Positions 43,985-53,005 of a DNA stretch of 64,000 nucleotides are shown here, in pieces. The stretch comes from Kitasatospora sp. A2-31 (GTDB lineage Bacteria; Actinomycetota; Actinomycetes; Streptomycetales; Streptomycetaceae). Numbering within the stretch: the stretch's first letter is position 1; each line of letters begins with the position of its first letter. A program made the translations under genes and the position numbers. The notes below the pieces were generated by a model. The model did no database searches and was not told the DNA's origin. It saw only the letters and a list, made by a program, of their open reading frames with translations. The stretch is from contig NZ_JAKNTA010000006.1 in the NCBI RefSeq assembly GCF_022288725.1, positions 3,278-67,277 on the forward strand. The letters run 5' to 3'.

Positions 43985-45677
43985 GGCGGAAGTAGCCGTC
44001 GAAGTTCCGGGAGAACTCCCGCCCGCCGAACTGGTCCCAGTTGATCGACCAGGTCATCAGCCCGCGCAGGTCGGGCTGGGCGCCGGCCTTCGGCACGTAG
44101 CTGCCGCAGTTGGCCAGCCTGGTCAGGCAGTCCAGCGCCTTGTCGACCTCGGCCGGGGCGACGTAGCCGTTGCCCGCGTTGGTGGTGGCCGGCATGCCGA
44201 TGGCGACCTTGCCGGCGGGCAGCGGCGGGAACACGTTGGCGGTGTTGCCCGCCACCGGGAAGCCCTTGAGCAGCATGTCGGTCATCGCGACGTGGAAGTC
44301 CGCCCCGCCCATCGAGTGGTACTGGTTGTCCAGGCCCATGACGGAGCCGGAGTTGTAGTCCTGGACGTGCAGCAGGGTGAGGTCGTCGCGCAGCGCGTGG
44401 ATCACCGGCAGGTAGGCGCCGGCCCGCGGGTCCTGACCGCCCCAGGGGCCGGAACCGTAGTACTGGTAGCCGAGTTGGACGAAGAAGGTCTCCGGCGCCA
44501 TGGTGAGGACGAAACCGGGACCGTACCTGGCCTTGAGCGTCCTGAGCGCGGAGATCAGGTTGACCACGACCGCGCTGGTCGGGTTCTTGAAGTCGGTGTC
44601 GCCGGTCTGCAGGGACAGCGAGTGGCCCTCGAAGTCGATGTCGAGCCCGTCCAGGCCCCACTTGTCGATGATCGCCGAGACCGAGCCGACGAAGGCGTCG
44701 CGCGCGGCCGCGGTGGTGAGCTGGACCTGGCCGTTCTGGCCGCCGATCGAGATCAGGACCTTCTTGCCCTTGGCGCGCTTGGCGGCGATCGCGGCCTTGA
44801 AGTCGGCGTCGGACTCCACGGTCGGGCACTCGGTGGCCGGGCAGCGGTTGAAGCGGATGTCGCCGGAGGTGGCGGAGGTCGGCTCGCCGAAGGAGAGGTT
44901 GACGAAGTCCCAGGAGTCCGGGACGTCGGCCATCCGGGTGTAGCCGGCGCCGTTGGCGAAGCTGGCGTGCAGGTAGCCGACCAGGGCGTGGCCACCGGAC
45001 GGCGGCGCGGTGGGGGTCGCGGTCGGCGTGGCCGTCGCCGTCGGCGTGGCCGTCGGAGTGGTGGTGGCCGTCGCGGTCGCGGTGGGCGAGGCGGTCGCGG
45101 TGGGCGAGGCGGTCGGCGACGGCGCGCCCGGGCCGTCCAGCGAGAGGTCGTCCGCGTAGTAGGTGCCCTGGCCGTACCAGCCGTGGGTGTAGACGGTGAC
45201 GCTGGTCTGGGTGGCGCCCGTGGTGAAGCTGACGCTGAGCTTCTGGTAGGCGCCCCCGGTGCCCGGCGTCCACGTGGAGGCGCCACCGGTCACCCCGAGG
45301 TAGACGTAGGAGCCCTTCACCCACCCGCTGAGCGTGTAGGTGGTGCCGGGGGCGACCGCCACGGTCTGCGTGCACTGGGCGTTGTCGCTCGCCGAGGCCG
45401 CTCCGGCGAGGGCGTGACCACCGCCGTGGGCCTGGCCGGTGACCACGCTGCCGGCGCCGCCGCAGCTCCAGGGGTTCAGGGCGCCGCTCTCGAAGCCGCC
45501 GTTGACCAGGAACTCCCCGGCCGAGGCGGCGGGCGCCAGTCCGAGGGTCAGGCCGACCATCGTGGCGGCGGCGACGGCCGAGGCGGTCCCGGCGGCGACC
45601 AGGGTGCGGGGGCTGCGCCGGAGGCGAGCGGGCGGGGCGCCGGCGGCCGGGGCGCCGGGTGCGGGGGTTCTGCGCAT
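43980..45677 (-). CDS. Secreted GH18 chitinase with carbohydrate-binding module
   Basis: A 565-residue secreted chitinase. A signal peptide ends near residue 53 (LAPAASA), a beta-sandwich carbohydrate-binding module follows (NGGFESGALNPWSCGG near 58 to about 180), then a Thr/Pro/Ala linker, and a family 18 catalytic domain from about 228. The catalytic DxxDxDxE motif is DGLDIDFE near 341-349, the glutamate being the proton donor; SIGGQNG near 297 and YNSG near 437 are further family features. It degrades chitin to feed the N-acetylglucosamine pathway. A DasR-type operator lies upstream, so control by GlcNAc availability is likely. Confidence 0.92.
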   Translation of the reverse strand: MRRTPAPGAPAAGAPPARLRRSPRTLVAAGTASAVAAATMVGLTLGLAPAASAGEFLVNGGFESGALNPWSCGGAGSVVTGQAHGGGHALAGAASASDNAQCTQTVAVAPGTTYTLSGWVKGSYVYLGVTGGASTWTPGTGGAYQKLSVSFTTGATQTSVTVYTHGWYGQGTYYADDLSLDGPGAPSPTASPTATASPTATATATTTPTATPTATATPTATPTAPPSGGHALVGYLHASFANGAGYTRMADVPDSWDFVNLSFGEPTSATSGDIRFNRCPATECPTVESDADFKAAIAAKRAKGKKVLISIGGQNGQVQLTTAAARDAFVGSVSAIIDKWGLDGLDIDFEGHSLSLQTGDTDFKNPTSAVVVNLISALRTLKARYGPGFVLTMAPETFFVQLGYQYYGSGPWGGQDPRAGAYLPVIHALRDDLTLLHVQDYNSGSVMGLDNQYHSMGGADFHVAMTDMLLKGFPVAGNTANVFPPLPAGKVAIGMPATTNAGNGYVAPAEVDKALDCLTRLANCGSYVPKAGAQPDLRGLMTWSINWDQFGGREFSRNFDGYFRR

Positions 45678-45773
45678 GCGGGGGCTCCTGCGGAAGCGCG
45701 GATCGTGGGGGGGACGTCCGAGGGCACGCCGGAGGTACGCGCCAGTGGGGGTTCGGCCCGACCGCGCACCCTT

Positions 45774-45789
45774 GTTGGACTAGACCACT
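45774..45789 (-). promoter_or_regulatory. DasR-responsive element (dre) upstream of the chitinase
   Basis: Read on the minus strand the site is AGTGGTCTAGTCCAAC, matching the DasR palindrome (A/C-TGGTCTAGACCA-C/T type) at 13-14 of 16 positions. It lies about 97-112 bp upstream of the chitinase start, next to a -35-like TTGACA (complement of 45811-45816). Confidence 0.8.
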
Positions 45790-45891
45790 GAAGTGGATCC
45801 GTCGGTGCGGTGTCAATGGTCCGGACCGGCCCCGGCCGGGAGCCGACGGCGTCCGGTTGCCGGGCGTGACACCCCGTCGAACCATGGAGGG

Positions 45892-48800
45892 GTGACCTCG
45901 TCCGGCTACCTCCGCTACCCCCACCTGCGCGGGGACCTGCTGGCGTTCGCCGCCGAGGACGACGTCTGGGTGGCCCCGCTCGACCCGGACGGCACCGTCG
46001 GCCGCGCCTGGCGGGTCAGCTGCGACCGCACCCGGGTCAGCCACCCCCGGCTCTCCCCCGACGGCAGCTCCCTCGGCTGGACCGCCTGGCAGAGCCCGAC
46101 CCCGGAGATCTGGACCGCGCCGGTCGGCGGCGGCGCGGCCACCCGGCTGAGCCACTGGGGCAGCCAGGACACACGGCTGCGCGGCTGGCTGCCCGACGGC
46201 GAACTCCTCGCCGTCACCTCGTTCCACGAGCCCTTCGGCCACTACACCTGGGCGCACGCCCTCCCGCCGGACGGCGCGCCCGGGCGCCGGATGCCCTGGG
46301 GCCCGGTCGGCGACGCCCAGATGAACCGCTCGCACACCGTGCTCCTCACCGGCGCCGCCCCGCACGAGCCCGCCGCCTGGAAGCGGTACCGGGGCGGTGC
46401 CGTCGGACGGCTCTGGGTCGACGGCGAGCGGATCCTGGCCGGCCACCGGGGCCACCTCGCCTCCCCGATGCCGGTCACCGCGGCCGACGGCGACCGGATC
46501 GCCTTCCTCTCCGACCACGAGGGCATCGGCAACCTCTACTCCTGCCGCCCCGACGGGACCGACCTGCGCCGGCACACCGACCACGCCTCCTACTACGCCC
46601 GGGAGGCCGCCGGCGACGGCACCCGGATCGTCTACCAGCACGCGGGCGACCTCTGGCTGCTGGAGAGCCTGGACGCCCCCGCCCCGCGCCGGCTGCGCGT
46701 CCCGCTCGGCGGCGCGCGGGCCGGCCGGCGGCCGTACCTGGTGAACGCCGCCTCGCACGTCAAGGACCTCGCCTGCGACCAGACCGGCCGTGCCGGGGTG
46801 ATCACCGTGCGCGGCAGCCAGTACTGGCTGACCCACCGCGACGGCCCCGCGCGGGTGCTCAGCGACACCCCGGGCGTCCGCACCCGGCTGCCGGTGGTGC
46901 TGGGGCACACCGGCGAGGCCGCCTGGATCACCGACGCCGAGGGCGAGGACGCCGTCGAGATCGTCCCGCTGCCCGGCCACCAGGCCGCCCCGGCCCAGCA
47001 CGGGCACCGGCTGCTGGCGGCGGGCCGGCTCGGCCGGGTCCTGGAGCTGACCGCCTCGCCCGACGGCACCCGCCTGGCCGCCGCCACCTCCGACGGCCGG
47101 CTGCTGCTGCTCGCCGCCTCCGACGGCGCCGTACGCGAACTGGCCGCCTCCGGACACGGGCCCGTCTCCAGCGCCCGGTTCTCCCCCGACTCGCACTGGA
47201 TCGCCTGGTCCCAGCCCGCGGCCGGCCGTTCGCTGCGCCGGATCCGGCTCACCCGCGCCGACGGGCTCGCGCCGGTCACCGAGGTCACCGACGGCCGGTT
47301 CGAGGACGAGCAGCCGGTGTTCACCCGGGACGGCCGCTATCTGGCCTTCCTCTCCTGGCGCGGCTTCGACCCGGTCCACGACGTGCACACCGGCGACCTG
47401 TCGTTCCCGCTCGGCTGCCGCCCCTACCTCGTCCCGCTCTCCGCCGACACCCCCTCGCCGTTCGCCGCCTCGGCCGAGGACGGCGCCCCGCGCGGCGACG
47501 GCGGCGGCGACGGCACCGTGGCGGTCGACCCCGAGGGCATCGGCGACCGGCTGATCCCGTTCCCGGTGATCGCCTCGAAGTACTCGGCCACCGACGCCGT
47601 GCGCGGCGGGCTGGTCTGGCTGCGCTGGCCGATCTCCGGCACCCTCGGCCAGACCTTCACCAACCCGGACGACACCTCGGGGCGCCCGTCACTGGAGTAC
47701 TTCGACCTGGCGCGGGGCAGCCGCAGCACGCTCGCCGACAAGCTGGACGGCTTCGCCGTCTCCGGCGACGGCGGCTCGGTGGCCGTCTACTCGGCGGGCA
47801 CCCTGCGGATCCTGCCGGTCACCGCGCCCTCCGCGTCCACCAGCGTCGACCTGCGCCGGATCACCCACACCGTGCACCCGGCCGCGGAGTGGCGCCAGGC
47901 GTACCGCGAGGCGGCCCGGATCGTCCGGGACCAGTTCTGGGACGCCGGCATGTCCGGCCTGGACTGGCCCGCGCTGGTGGCCCAGTACGAGCCGCTGCTG
48001 GACCGGATCGCGAGCCCCGACGACTTCGCCGACCTGCTCCGCGAGCTGCTCGGCGAGCTGGGCACCTCGCACGCCTACGTCACCCCGTCGCGGCGCGGCG
48101 AGGGCCCGTCCCCGGCGCAGCAGCCGCTCGGCCTGCTCGGCGCCAACGCCCACCGCACCCCCGACGGGCGCTGGCTGGTCGACCGCATCCTGCCCGGCGA
48201 GTCCTCCGACCCGCGGGCCCGCGCCCCGCTCGCCACCCACGGGGTCCGGAACGGGGACGAGCTGCTGGAGGTGGCCGGACGCCCGCTGGACCCGGTCCGC
48301 GGCCCGTCCCCGCTGCTGGTCGGCACCGGCGGCACCACCCTCGAGCTCACCCTGCGCACCGGCGGTCCGGACGGGCCGATCCGCCGGATCACGGTGACCC
48401 CGCTGACCGACGAGCGGCCCATCCGCTACCAGGACTGGGTGGTCAAACGGCGCTCGCTGGTCCGGGAGTTCAGCGACGGCCGGTGCGGTTACCTGCACAT
48501 CCCGGATCTCGGCGGCTCCGGGTGGGCGCAGTTCAACCGGGACGTCCGGCGCGAGCTCGACAAGCCCGCGCTGGTGCTGGACGTGCGCGGCAACGCCGGG
48601 GGCAACGTGTCGGAGCTGGTGCTGGAGAAGCTCACCCGGCGGGTGCTGGCCTGGGACTTCAGCCGGGGCCGGCACCCGGTCCGGTGGCCCCGGGACGCGC
48701 CGCGCGGACCGGTGGTGGCCCTGGCCGACGAGGCCACCAGCTCGGACGGCGACGTCATCATCACCGCGATCAAGCTGCTCGGGCTGGGCCCGGTGGTGGG

Positions 48801-49113
48801 CAACCGCACCTGGGGCGGGGTGGTCGGCATGACCGGGCGGCACACCCTCGGCGACGGGACGCAGATCTCGGTGCCGAAGAACGCCTCCTGGTTCACCGGC
48901 GGGCTCGGCTGGTCGGTGGAGAACCACGGTGCGGAGCCGGACGTGCACGTGCTGCGCAGCCCGCGGGACTGGGCCCGCGGGCTCCACCCCGAGCTGGTCA
49001 CCGCGGTGCAGCTGGCGCTGGACCTCCTGGAGGACGCCCCGGCCGCCGTCCCGCCGCCGGACGACACGCCGCGCCCGGACCTGCGCCGGCCACCGCTTCC
49101 GCCGCGCGGGTGA
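45892..49113 (+). CDS. Tricorn protease homologue (S41 family)
   Basis: A 1073-residue tricorn-type peptidase that trims proteasome or peptidase products in the cytosol. The N-terminal 660 residues are two beta-propellers built of D-G-rich blades (SPDGSSLGWTAWQSPTPEIW; FTRDGRYLAFLSWRGFDPVH). A linker, a PDZ-like domain near 740-850 (GVRNGDELLEVAGRPLDPVR) and the S41 core follow. The catalytic histidine is in GTSHAYVTP near 727, the serine in EATSSDGDVI near 952, and the glutamate in ENHGAEPDVH near 1010. There is no signal peptide. The GTG start at 45892 fits family N-termini (SGYLRYPHLRGDLLAF), although GGAGG is only 1 nt away. Confidence 0.92.
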   Translation: MTSSGYLRYPHLRGDLLAFAAEDDVWVAPLDPDGTVGRAWRVSCDRTRVSHPRLSPDGSSLGWTAWQSPTPEIWTAPVGGGAATRLSHWGSQDTRLRGWLPDGELLAVTSFHEPFGHYTWAHALPPDGAPGRRMPWGPVGDAQMNRSHTVLLTGAAPHEPAAWKRYRGGAVGRLWVDGERILAGHRGHLASPMPVTAADGDRIAFLSDHEGIGNLYSCRPDGTDLRRHTDHASYYAREAAGDGTRIVYQHAGDLWLLESLDAPAPRRLRVPLGGARAGRRPYLVNAASHVKDLACDQTGRAGVITVRGSQYWLTHRDGPARVLSDTPGVRTRLPVVLGHTGEAAWITDAEGEDAVEIVPLPGHQAAPAQHGHRLLAAGRLGRVLELTASPDGTRLAAATSDGRLLLLAASDGAVRELAASGHGPVSSARFSPDSHWIAWSQPAAGRSLRRIRLTRADGLAPVTEVTDGRFEDEQPVFTRDGRYLAFLSWRGFDPVHDVHTGDLSFPLGCRPYLVPLSADTPSPFAASAEDGAPRGDGGGDGTVAVDPEGIGDRLIPFPVIASKYSATDAVRGGLVWLRWPISGTLGQTFTNPDDTSGRPSLEYFDLARGSRSTLADKLDGFAVSGDGGSVAVYSAGTLRILPVTAPSASTSVDLRRITHTVHPAAEWRQAYREAARIVRDQFWDAGMSGLDWPALVAQYEPLLDRIASPDDFADLLRELLGELGTSHAYVTPSRRGEGPSPAQQPLGLLGANAHRTPDGRWLVDRILPGESSDPRARAPLATHGVRNGDELLEVAGRPLDPVRGPSPLLVGTGGTTLELTLRTGGPDGPIRRITVTPLTDERPIRYQDWVVKRRSLVREFSDGRCGYLHIPDLGGSGWAQFNRDVRRELDKPALVLDVRGNAGGNVSELVLEKLTRRVLAWDFSRGRHPVRWPRDAPRGPVVALADEATSSDGDVIITAIKLLGLGPVVGNRTWGGVVGMTGRHTLGDGTQISVPKNASWFTGGLGWSVENHGAEPDVHVLRSPRDWARGLHPELVTAVQLALDLLEDAPAAVPPPDDTPRPDLRRPPLPPRG

Positions 49114-49197
49114 ACCGGCCCGGTCGGCCCGGCAGCCACCGGGCGGACCGGCCGGCCACCCGAACGGACCGGCGCGGGCGGCGGGCCGCAGCCGCGA

Positions 49198-49290
49198 GCG
49201 GCAACGGCGGCGGGCGCGGCGACGGCGGCGGGCGCGGCAACGGCGGCGGGCGACGGCGGCGGCAACGGCAACGGCAACGGCAACGGGCGC
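49198..49290. repeat. 18-bp and 6-bp tandem repeats after the tricorn gene
   Basis: Three 18-bp units of CGGCRACGGCGGCGGGCG run into about five GGCAAC hexamers. They fill the non-coding gap between the tricorn gene and a small convergent gene. Confidence 0.85.
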
Positions 49291-49336
49291 GTCCGCGTTC
49301 CGGATGCGCCCGCCGCCGTGCGATGCGCCGGGGACG

Positions 49337-49603
49337 TCAGTCCCAGGGGTCGCCCTCGGCCGTCATGTCCTCCCGGGCGCGCTGCTCGGCGCGCCGCTCG
49401 GTGAGGTCCGCGGACTCCCGGGCCTCCCGGGCCCGCTCGGTCTCGGCGCCGAACGCGTCGGCGGCCTCATCGTGGGCGAGGGCGGCGCGCTGGGCGGCGT
49501 CCGTCATCGCGGTGGTGTCCTGCTCGCGGCTCCCGCCGAGGGAGGACCTGGCCTCCTCGTCGGCGTGGTGCGCCTTGTGGCGGAACCTGTCGAAGATGCC
49601 CAT
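49337..49603 (-). CDS. Small charged hypothetical protein
   Basis: An 88-residue, strongly charged and probably helical protein (MGIFDRFRHKAHHADEEARS; LTERRAEQRAREDMTAEGDP). It has no membrane helix or signal and resembles no family I can name; small streptomycete proteins that start MGIFDRF and stay charged throughout are common hypotheticals. GAGGAG lies 8 nt before the ATG at 49603, so it should be well translated. No operon partner. Confidence 0.68.
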   Translation of the reverse strand: MGIFDRFRHKAHHADEEARSSLGGSREQDTTAMTDAAQRAALAHDEAADAFGAETERAREARESADLTERRAEQRAREDMTAEGDPWD

Positions 49604-49879
49604 GACTCCTCCTCGGACGAATTCCGGGCTGCCCCCACTCTCACACCGGCCCCTCACGGGCGCATCCGCTGGGCGGGGCGCGTGCCCCGGGGTACCTCCC
49701 CGGCCGCGGGCCGGGGAGCGCGTCGCGCCGCGGGCGGGGTTCGAGGACGGGCCCAAGGTCCCGGGCGGTGGGCGTCCAACGGCCGTGGCGGGTGGCGGAC
49801 CGGCGGCGCAGGGTTGGTGGCGTCGGCCGGTCCCGATCCGCGCCGTCCCCGGAGTCCCCGTGACCGTTGGAGGCCTGCC

Positions 49880-50686
49880 GTGACCGTCGCACCCGCCCAC
49901 CGCACCGCGCCGGAGGACCACCACGGCGGTCCGCGCCGCCTGGTCGGCCCGCTGGCCGCCCTCGACGGGCGGCTGGCCGGCCCGCACGACCTGCTGCTGA
50001 TGCAGTGCCCCGGCTCGCTGCGGCCGGTCGGCGGCGGCGAGCTGCCGCAGTGGGCCCGCGCGGTGCTGCGGGTGCACCCGTGGGTGACGGTCGGCCGGGC
50101 GCCCGCCGTGCTCGGCGGGCCGGCGGACACCCCGCCCCCGGTGCGCTGTACCCGGGACGTCGGGGCCGCGCCGGAGCAGTGGCTGCCGGTGACGGTGCGC
50201 GGAGCGGAGCGCGGCCGGCGGCTGGACGCGCTGGCGCCCCGGGCGGCGGTGGCCCGGACGCTGCGGCCGGAGCAGCTGGTCGGCCGGGAGGAGCTGCTGC
50301 CGCCGGGGCGGGTGGCGGCGGTCCCGGCGCTCGCGGCACTGCCGGCGGCCGGGCGGCTGGTCGTGGAGCACCGGCTGGCCTGGGGGCCGATCGGCGCGGT
50401 CGGCTACGAGCTGGGCACCGGCGTCCCGGTGGCCGGGCCGCTGAGTCCGCTGCGGCTGGTGCTGCGCGCCCCGCAGCCGGTGAGCCGGCGGGACGCGCTG
50501 CTGCTGCGGCGGGCCCTCGACCGGCTGCCCGTACCGGTGCAGGCGGAGCTGGAGACCCGCTACGGAGCGGTGCTGCTCGCCGAGTACGCGGCCGGGGCGC
50601 CGACCCTCACGCTGCTGACGCCGGAAGGGCCCCGGGAGGTCCACGATCCGTGGTTCCCCCGGGGCCGTCAGTGGCGCCTGCCCTGA
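49880..50686 (+). CDS. MdcG-like protein lacking the catalytic aspartates
   Basis: A 268-residue protein similar in outline to malonate decarboxylase holo-ACP synthase (MdcG), a nucleotidyltransferase that attaches the phosphoribosyl-dephospho-CoA group: PHDLLLMQCPGSL near 40, HPWVTVGRAPAVLGG near 75, WGPIGAVGYELGTG near 174, then LRLVLRAPQPV, VQAELETRYGAVLLAEYA and REVHDPWFPRG at the end. In MdcG the stretch after the ELATG-like motif reads SDLDL with two catalytic aspartates; here it is SPLRL, so both are gone. No malonate decarboxylase genes are nearby. TTGGAGG is 6 nt before the GTG. Homology is likely; normal activity is doubtful. Confidence 0.7.
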   Translation: MTVAPAHRTAPEDHHGGPRRLVGPLAALDGRLAGPHDLLLMQCPGSLRPVGGGELPQWARAVLRVHPWVTVGRAPAVLGGPADTPPPVRCTRDVGAAPEQWLPVTVRGAERGRRLDALAPRAAVARTLRPEQLVGREELLPPGRVAAVPALAALPAAGRLVVEHRLAWGPIGAVGYELGTGVPVAGPLSPLRLVLRAPQPVSRRDALLLRRALDRLPVPVQAELETRYGAVLLAEYAAGAPTLTLLTPEGPREVHDPWFPRGRQWRLP

Positions 50687-50760
50687 CGGGCGGCCGTCCG
50701 GGCCTGCCGTGCGCCCGCGTCCGCGGTGCCGCCGGACGTGCGGGACAGGACCGGCAGGTG

Positions 50761-52839
50761 TCAGCCGCTGATGCTGGGCGCGCCGGTCTCCAGGTGGCCG
50801 GTGAACCGCTGCGACCAGCTGGAGTCGGCGTCCACCGTGACGGTGAAGTCGTACCAGCCGTTGGTGTAGGCGACGGCGTTGAAGTAGTCGCTGACGCTGC
50901 CGCCGGCCGGCACCTGGTAGGTCCAGGGGCCGTCGGTGCGGTAGTTGCCGGAGGCGATGGTGAAGGTCATCGGCGTGCTGCCGGCGTTGGCCAGCCTGAA
51001 GTACACCGCGAGCTTGCCGGTACCCGGTTCGACCGCGTAGCTGGCGGTGACCGAGGCGTTCTTCCCCGCCTTGTTGGCGTCGCCCTTGAAGCGGCGCAGG
51101 AAGCGGTTGGGGCCGACCACCGAGAGGTCGTACGGGCCGCTGCCGAAGCCGAGGCCGCAGTTGAAGAAGTCGCTCTGGCTGCCGCCCGGATCGACGGTGT
51201 ACTGCCAGGGGCCGCCGCTGCGGTAGGCGTTGGCGTAGGCCGCGAAGTGGGCCGACTTCTGCGCCTGCGGGCCCTCGTTCGCCATCTTCAGCCAGACCTT
51301 GATCGCGCCGGCGGAGCCGTACTCCAGGCGGTCCAGGTTGGCGTTGGGCTGGTAGGGCAGGGCGCGGGCCGGGCGGGTGCCGGGCTCCTGGACGGGCAGC
51401 CTGTTGTCCACCGGGGCCGGGTTCGGCAGCGGACCGCAGGTGGACAGGCCGATCGTCGCGTCGGTGTCGGGCAGTGCCGGAAGGCCGTACACCGGGTTGG
51501 CGAAGTCGAACAGTCCGGTGAGGTCGCCGCAGACCCGGCGCCGCCAGTCGCTGATGTTGGGGCAGGTGGCCGGCTTGCCGATGGCGGCCGTCCACTTCTC
51601 CAGGAAGCGCAGGACCGAGGTGTGGTCGAAGACCTCGGAGTTGACCCAGCCGCCGCGGCTCCAGGGCGAGATGGCGATCATCGGGACGCGGAAGCCCAGG
51701 CCGATGTTCTTGCCGCCGTAGAACTCGCCGGGGGTGCCGGCCGGGGCGGCCGGCGGCGGGACGTGGTCGAAGAAGCCGTCGTTCTCGTCGTAGTTGAGGA
51801 AGAGGACGCTGGAGTTGAAGACGTCCGGGTCGGCGTTGAGCGCGTCGATCACGTTGTGGACGAAGTGCGCGCCGTCGGCCGGGGTGGCGTACGGGTGCTC
51901 GGAGACCTCCTGGTTGGGGACGATCCAGGAGACCTGCGGGAGGGTGCCGTTCAGCACGTCGGCCTTGATCGCGGCGACGATGTCGTCCGGGGTCCGGCCG
52001 GTGACCTTGGGGACGGAGCCCATGCCCTTGACGGCGAGCGGGCTGCCGGCCGGGGCGTTGGCGAACTGGGTGAAGTAGGCGAGCGCGTTGTCGCCGTAGT
52101 TGTCGGCCGCGTTCTGGTAGACCTTCCAGCTCACGCCGGCGTTCTCCAGCGCCTCGGCGTAGGTCTGCCAGCGCAGGCCCTTCTCGTCGCCGCCGTCGTA
52201 CGCCGGGCCGCCCGCCTTTCCGTCCGGGTCGATCTGGCCGGACCAGTGGTAGGTGCGGTTGGGGCCGGTGGCACTGATGACCGAGCAGAAGTAGGCGTCG
52301 CAGACGGTCCAGTTCTCGGCGAGCGCGTAGTGGAACGGGATGTCCTGACGGGTGAGGAAGCCCAGGGTGCGCACGTTGCCCTTGGCGAGGACCCAGGAGT
52401 CCATCCTGCCGCCGTTCCAGGCGGTGTGCTGGTCGTTCCAGCCGTGCGCGAGGTCACCGTTGCACTGCGCCAGCCGCTGCGGGTCGGCCCCGCCGGCGGG
52501 CTTGGTGAGGCTGAACTGCCACGGGTACTGGCGGCCCAGGCCGTTGGGCTGGTTGAAGACGCTGTAGCCGCCGGCGATCTGGATCGCGCTGCGGTCGGCG
52601 AAGCCGCGCACCCCGCGCAGCATGCCGAAGTAGTGGTCGAAGCTGCGGTTCTCCTGCATCAGGATCACGATGTGCTTCGCGTCCGCGATGGTGCCGGTCT
52701 GCGACAGCGCCGCCGACGGCGCGGCCGCGGGCCCGGGCGCACCCGACGCCGCCCCGGCACCGGTGGTGCCGGCCACGGCCAGGCCGGCCGCGGCCGCTCC
52801 GGACAGCGCGACGAACTTCCTACGACTCAGCTCGGCCAT
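50761..52839 (-). CDS. Secreted phospholipase C, phosphocholine-type
   Basis: A 692-residue bacterial non-haemolytic-type phospholipase C of the phosphoesterase/acid phosphatase family. The N-terminus ELSRRKFVALSGAAAAG is a twin-arginine signal, so the folded enzyme is exported. Active-site segments are IVILMQENRSFDHYFGML near 56, SGQIDPDGKAGGPA near 200, VSWIVPNQEVSEHPYA near 298, NYDENDGFFDHVPPP near 352 and SEVFDHTSVLRFLEKW near 405. Two C-terminal beta-domains (about 500-690, NANLDRLEYG..., NDYGPWTYQVPAGGSV-like repeats) probably bind substrate. It releases phosphocholine or similar head groups, for phosphate scavenging. The ATG at 52839 has only a weak ribosome site. Confidence 0.92.
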   Translation of the reverse strand: MAELSRRKFVALSGAAAAGLAVAGTTGAGAASGAPGPAAAPSAALSQTGTIADAKHIVILMQENRSFDHYFGMLRGVRGFADRSAIQIAGGYSVFNQPNGLGRQYPWQFSLTKPAGGADPQRLAQCNGDLAHGWNDQHTAWNGGRMDSWVLAKGNVRTLGFLTRQDIPFHYALAENWTVCDAYFCSVISATGPNRTYHWSGQIDPDGKAGGPAYDGGDEKGLRWQTYAEALENAGVSWKVYQNAADNYGDNALAYFTQFANAPAGSPLAVKGMGSVPKVTGRTPDDIVAAIKADVLNGTLPQVSWIVPNQEVSEHPYATPADGAHFVHNVIDALNADPDVFNSSVLFLNYDENDGFFDHVPPPAAPAGTPGEFYGGKNIGLGFRVPMIAISPWSRGGWVNSEVFDHTSVLRFLEKWTAAIGKPATCPNISDWRRRVCGDLTGLFDFANPVYGLPALPDTDATIGLSTCGPLPNPAPVDNRLPVQEPGTRPARALPYQPNANLDRLEYGSAGAIKVWLKMANEGPQAQKSAHFAAYANAYRSGGPWQYTVDPGGSQSDFFNCGLGFGSGPYDLSVVGPNRFLRRFKGDANKAGKNASVTASYAVEPGTGKLAVYFRLANAGSTPMTFTIASGNYRTDGPWTYQVPAGGSVSDYFNAVAYTNGWYDFTVTVDADSSWSQRFTGHLETGAPSISG

Positions 52840-52868
52840 CAGCCCAGCCCGTCCCTTCACTGGCGATG

Positions 52869-52880
52869 TTGTGCACACAA
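52869..52880. promoter_or_regulatory. TTGTGCACACAA inverted repeat upstream of phospholipase C
   Basis: TTGTG and CACAA are inverted arms around CA, 30 bp before the phospholipase C start codon. It could be an operator in the leader or promoter. The regulator is unknown. Confidence 0.4.
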
Positions 52881-53005
52881 GTTGGGGCCCATCGATCGCG
52901 CAGCATCATCCACCCACCCGAACGGCCCCACCAGGGGGCCGGAGCAGGGTTGGCGGACTGTTCGCCCCGCCGTCACCGAGCGACGGCCGGCTGAACGCCG
53001 GTGCC

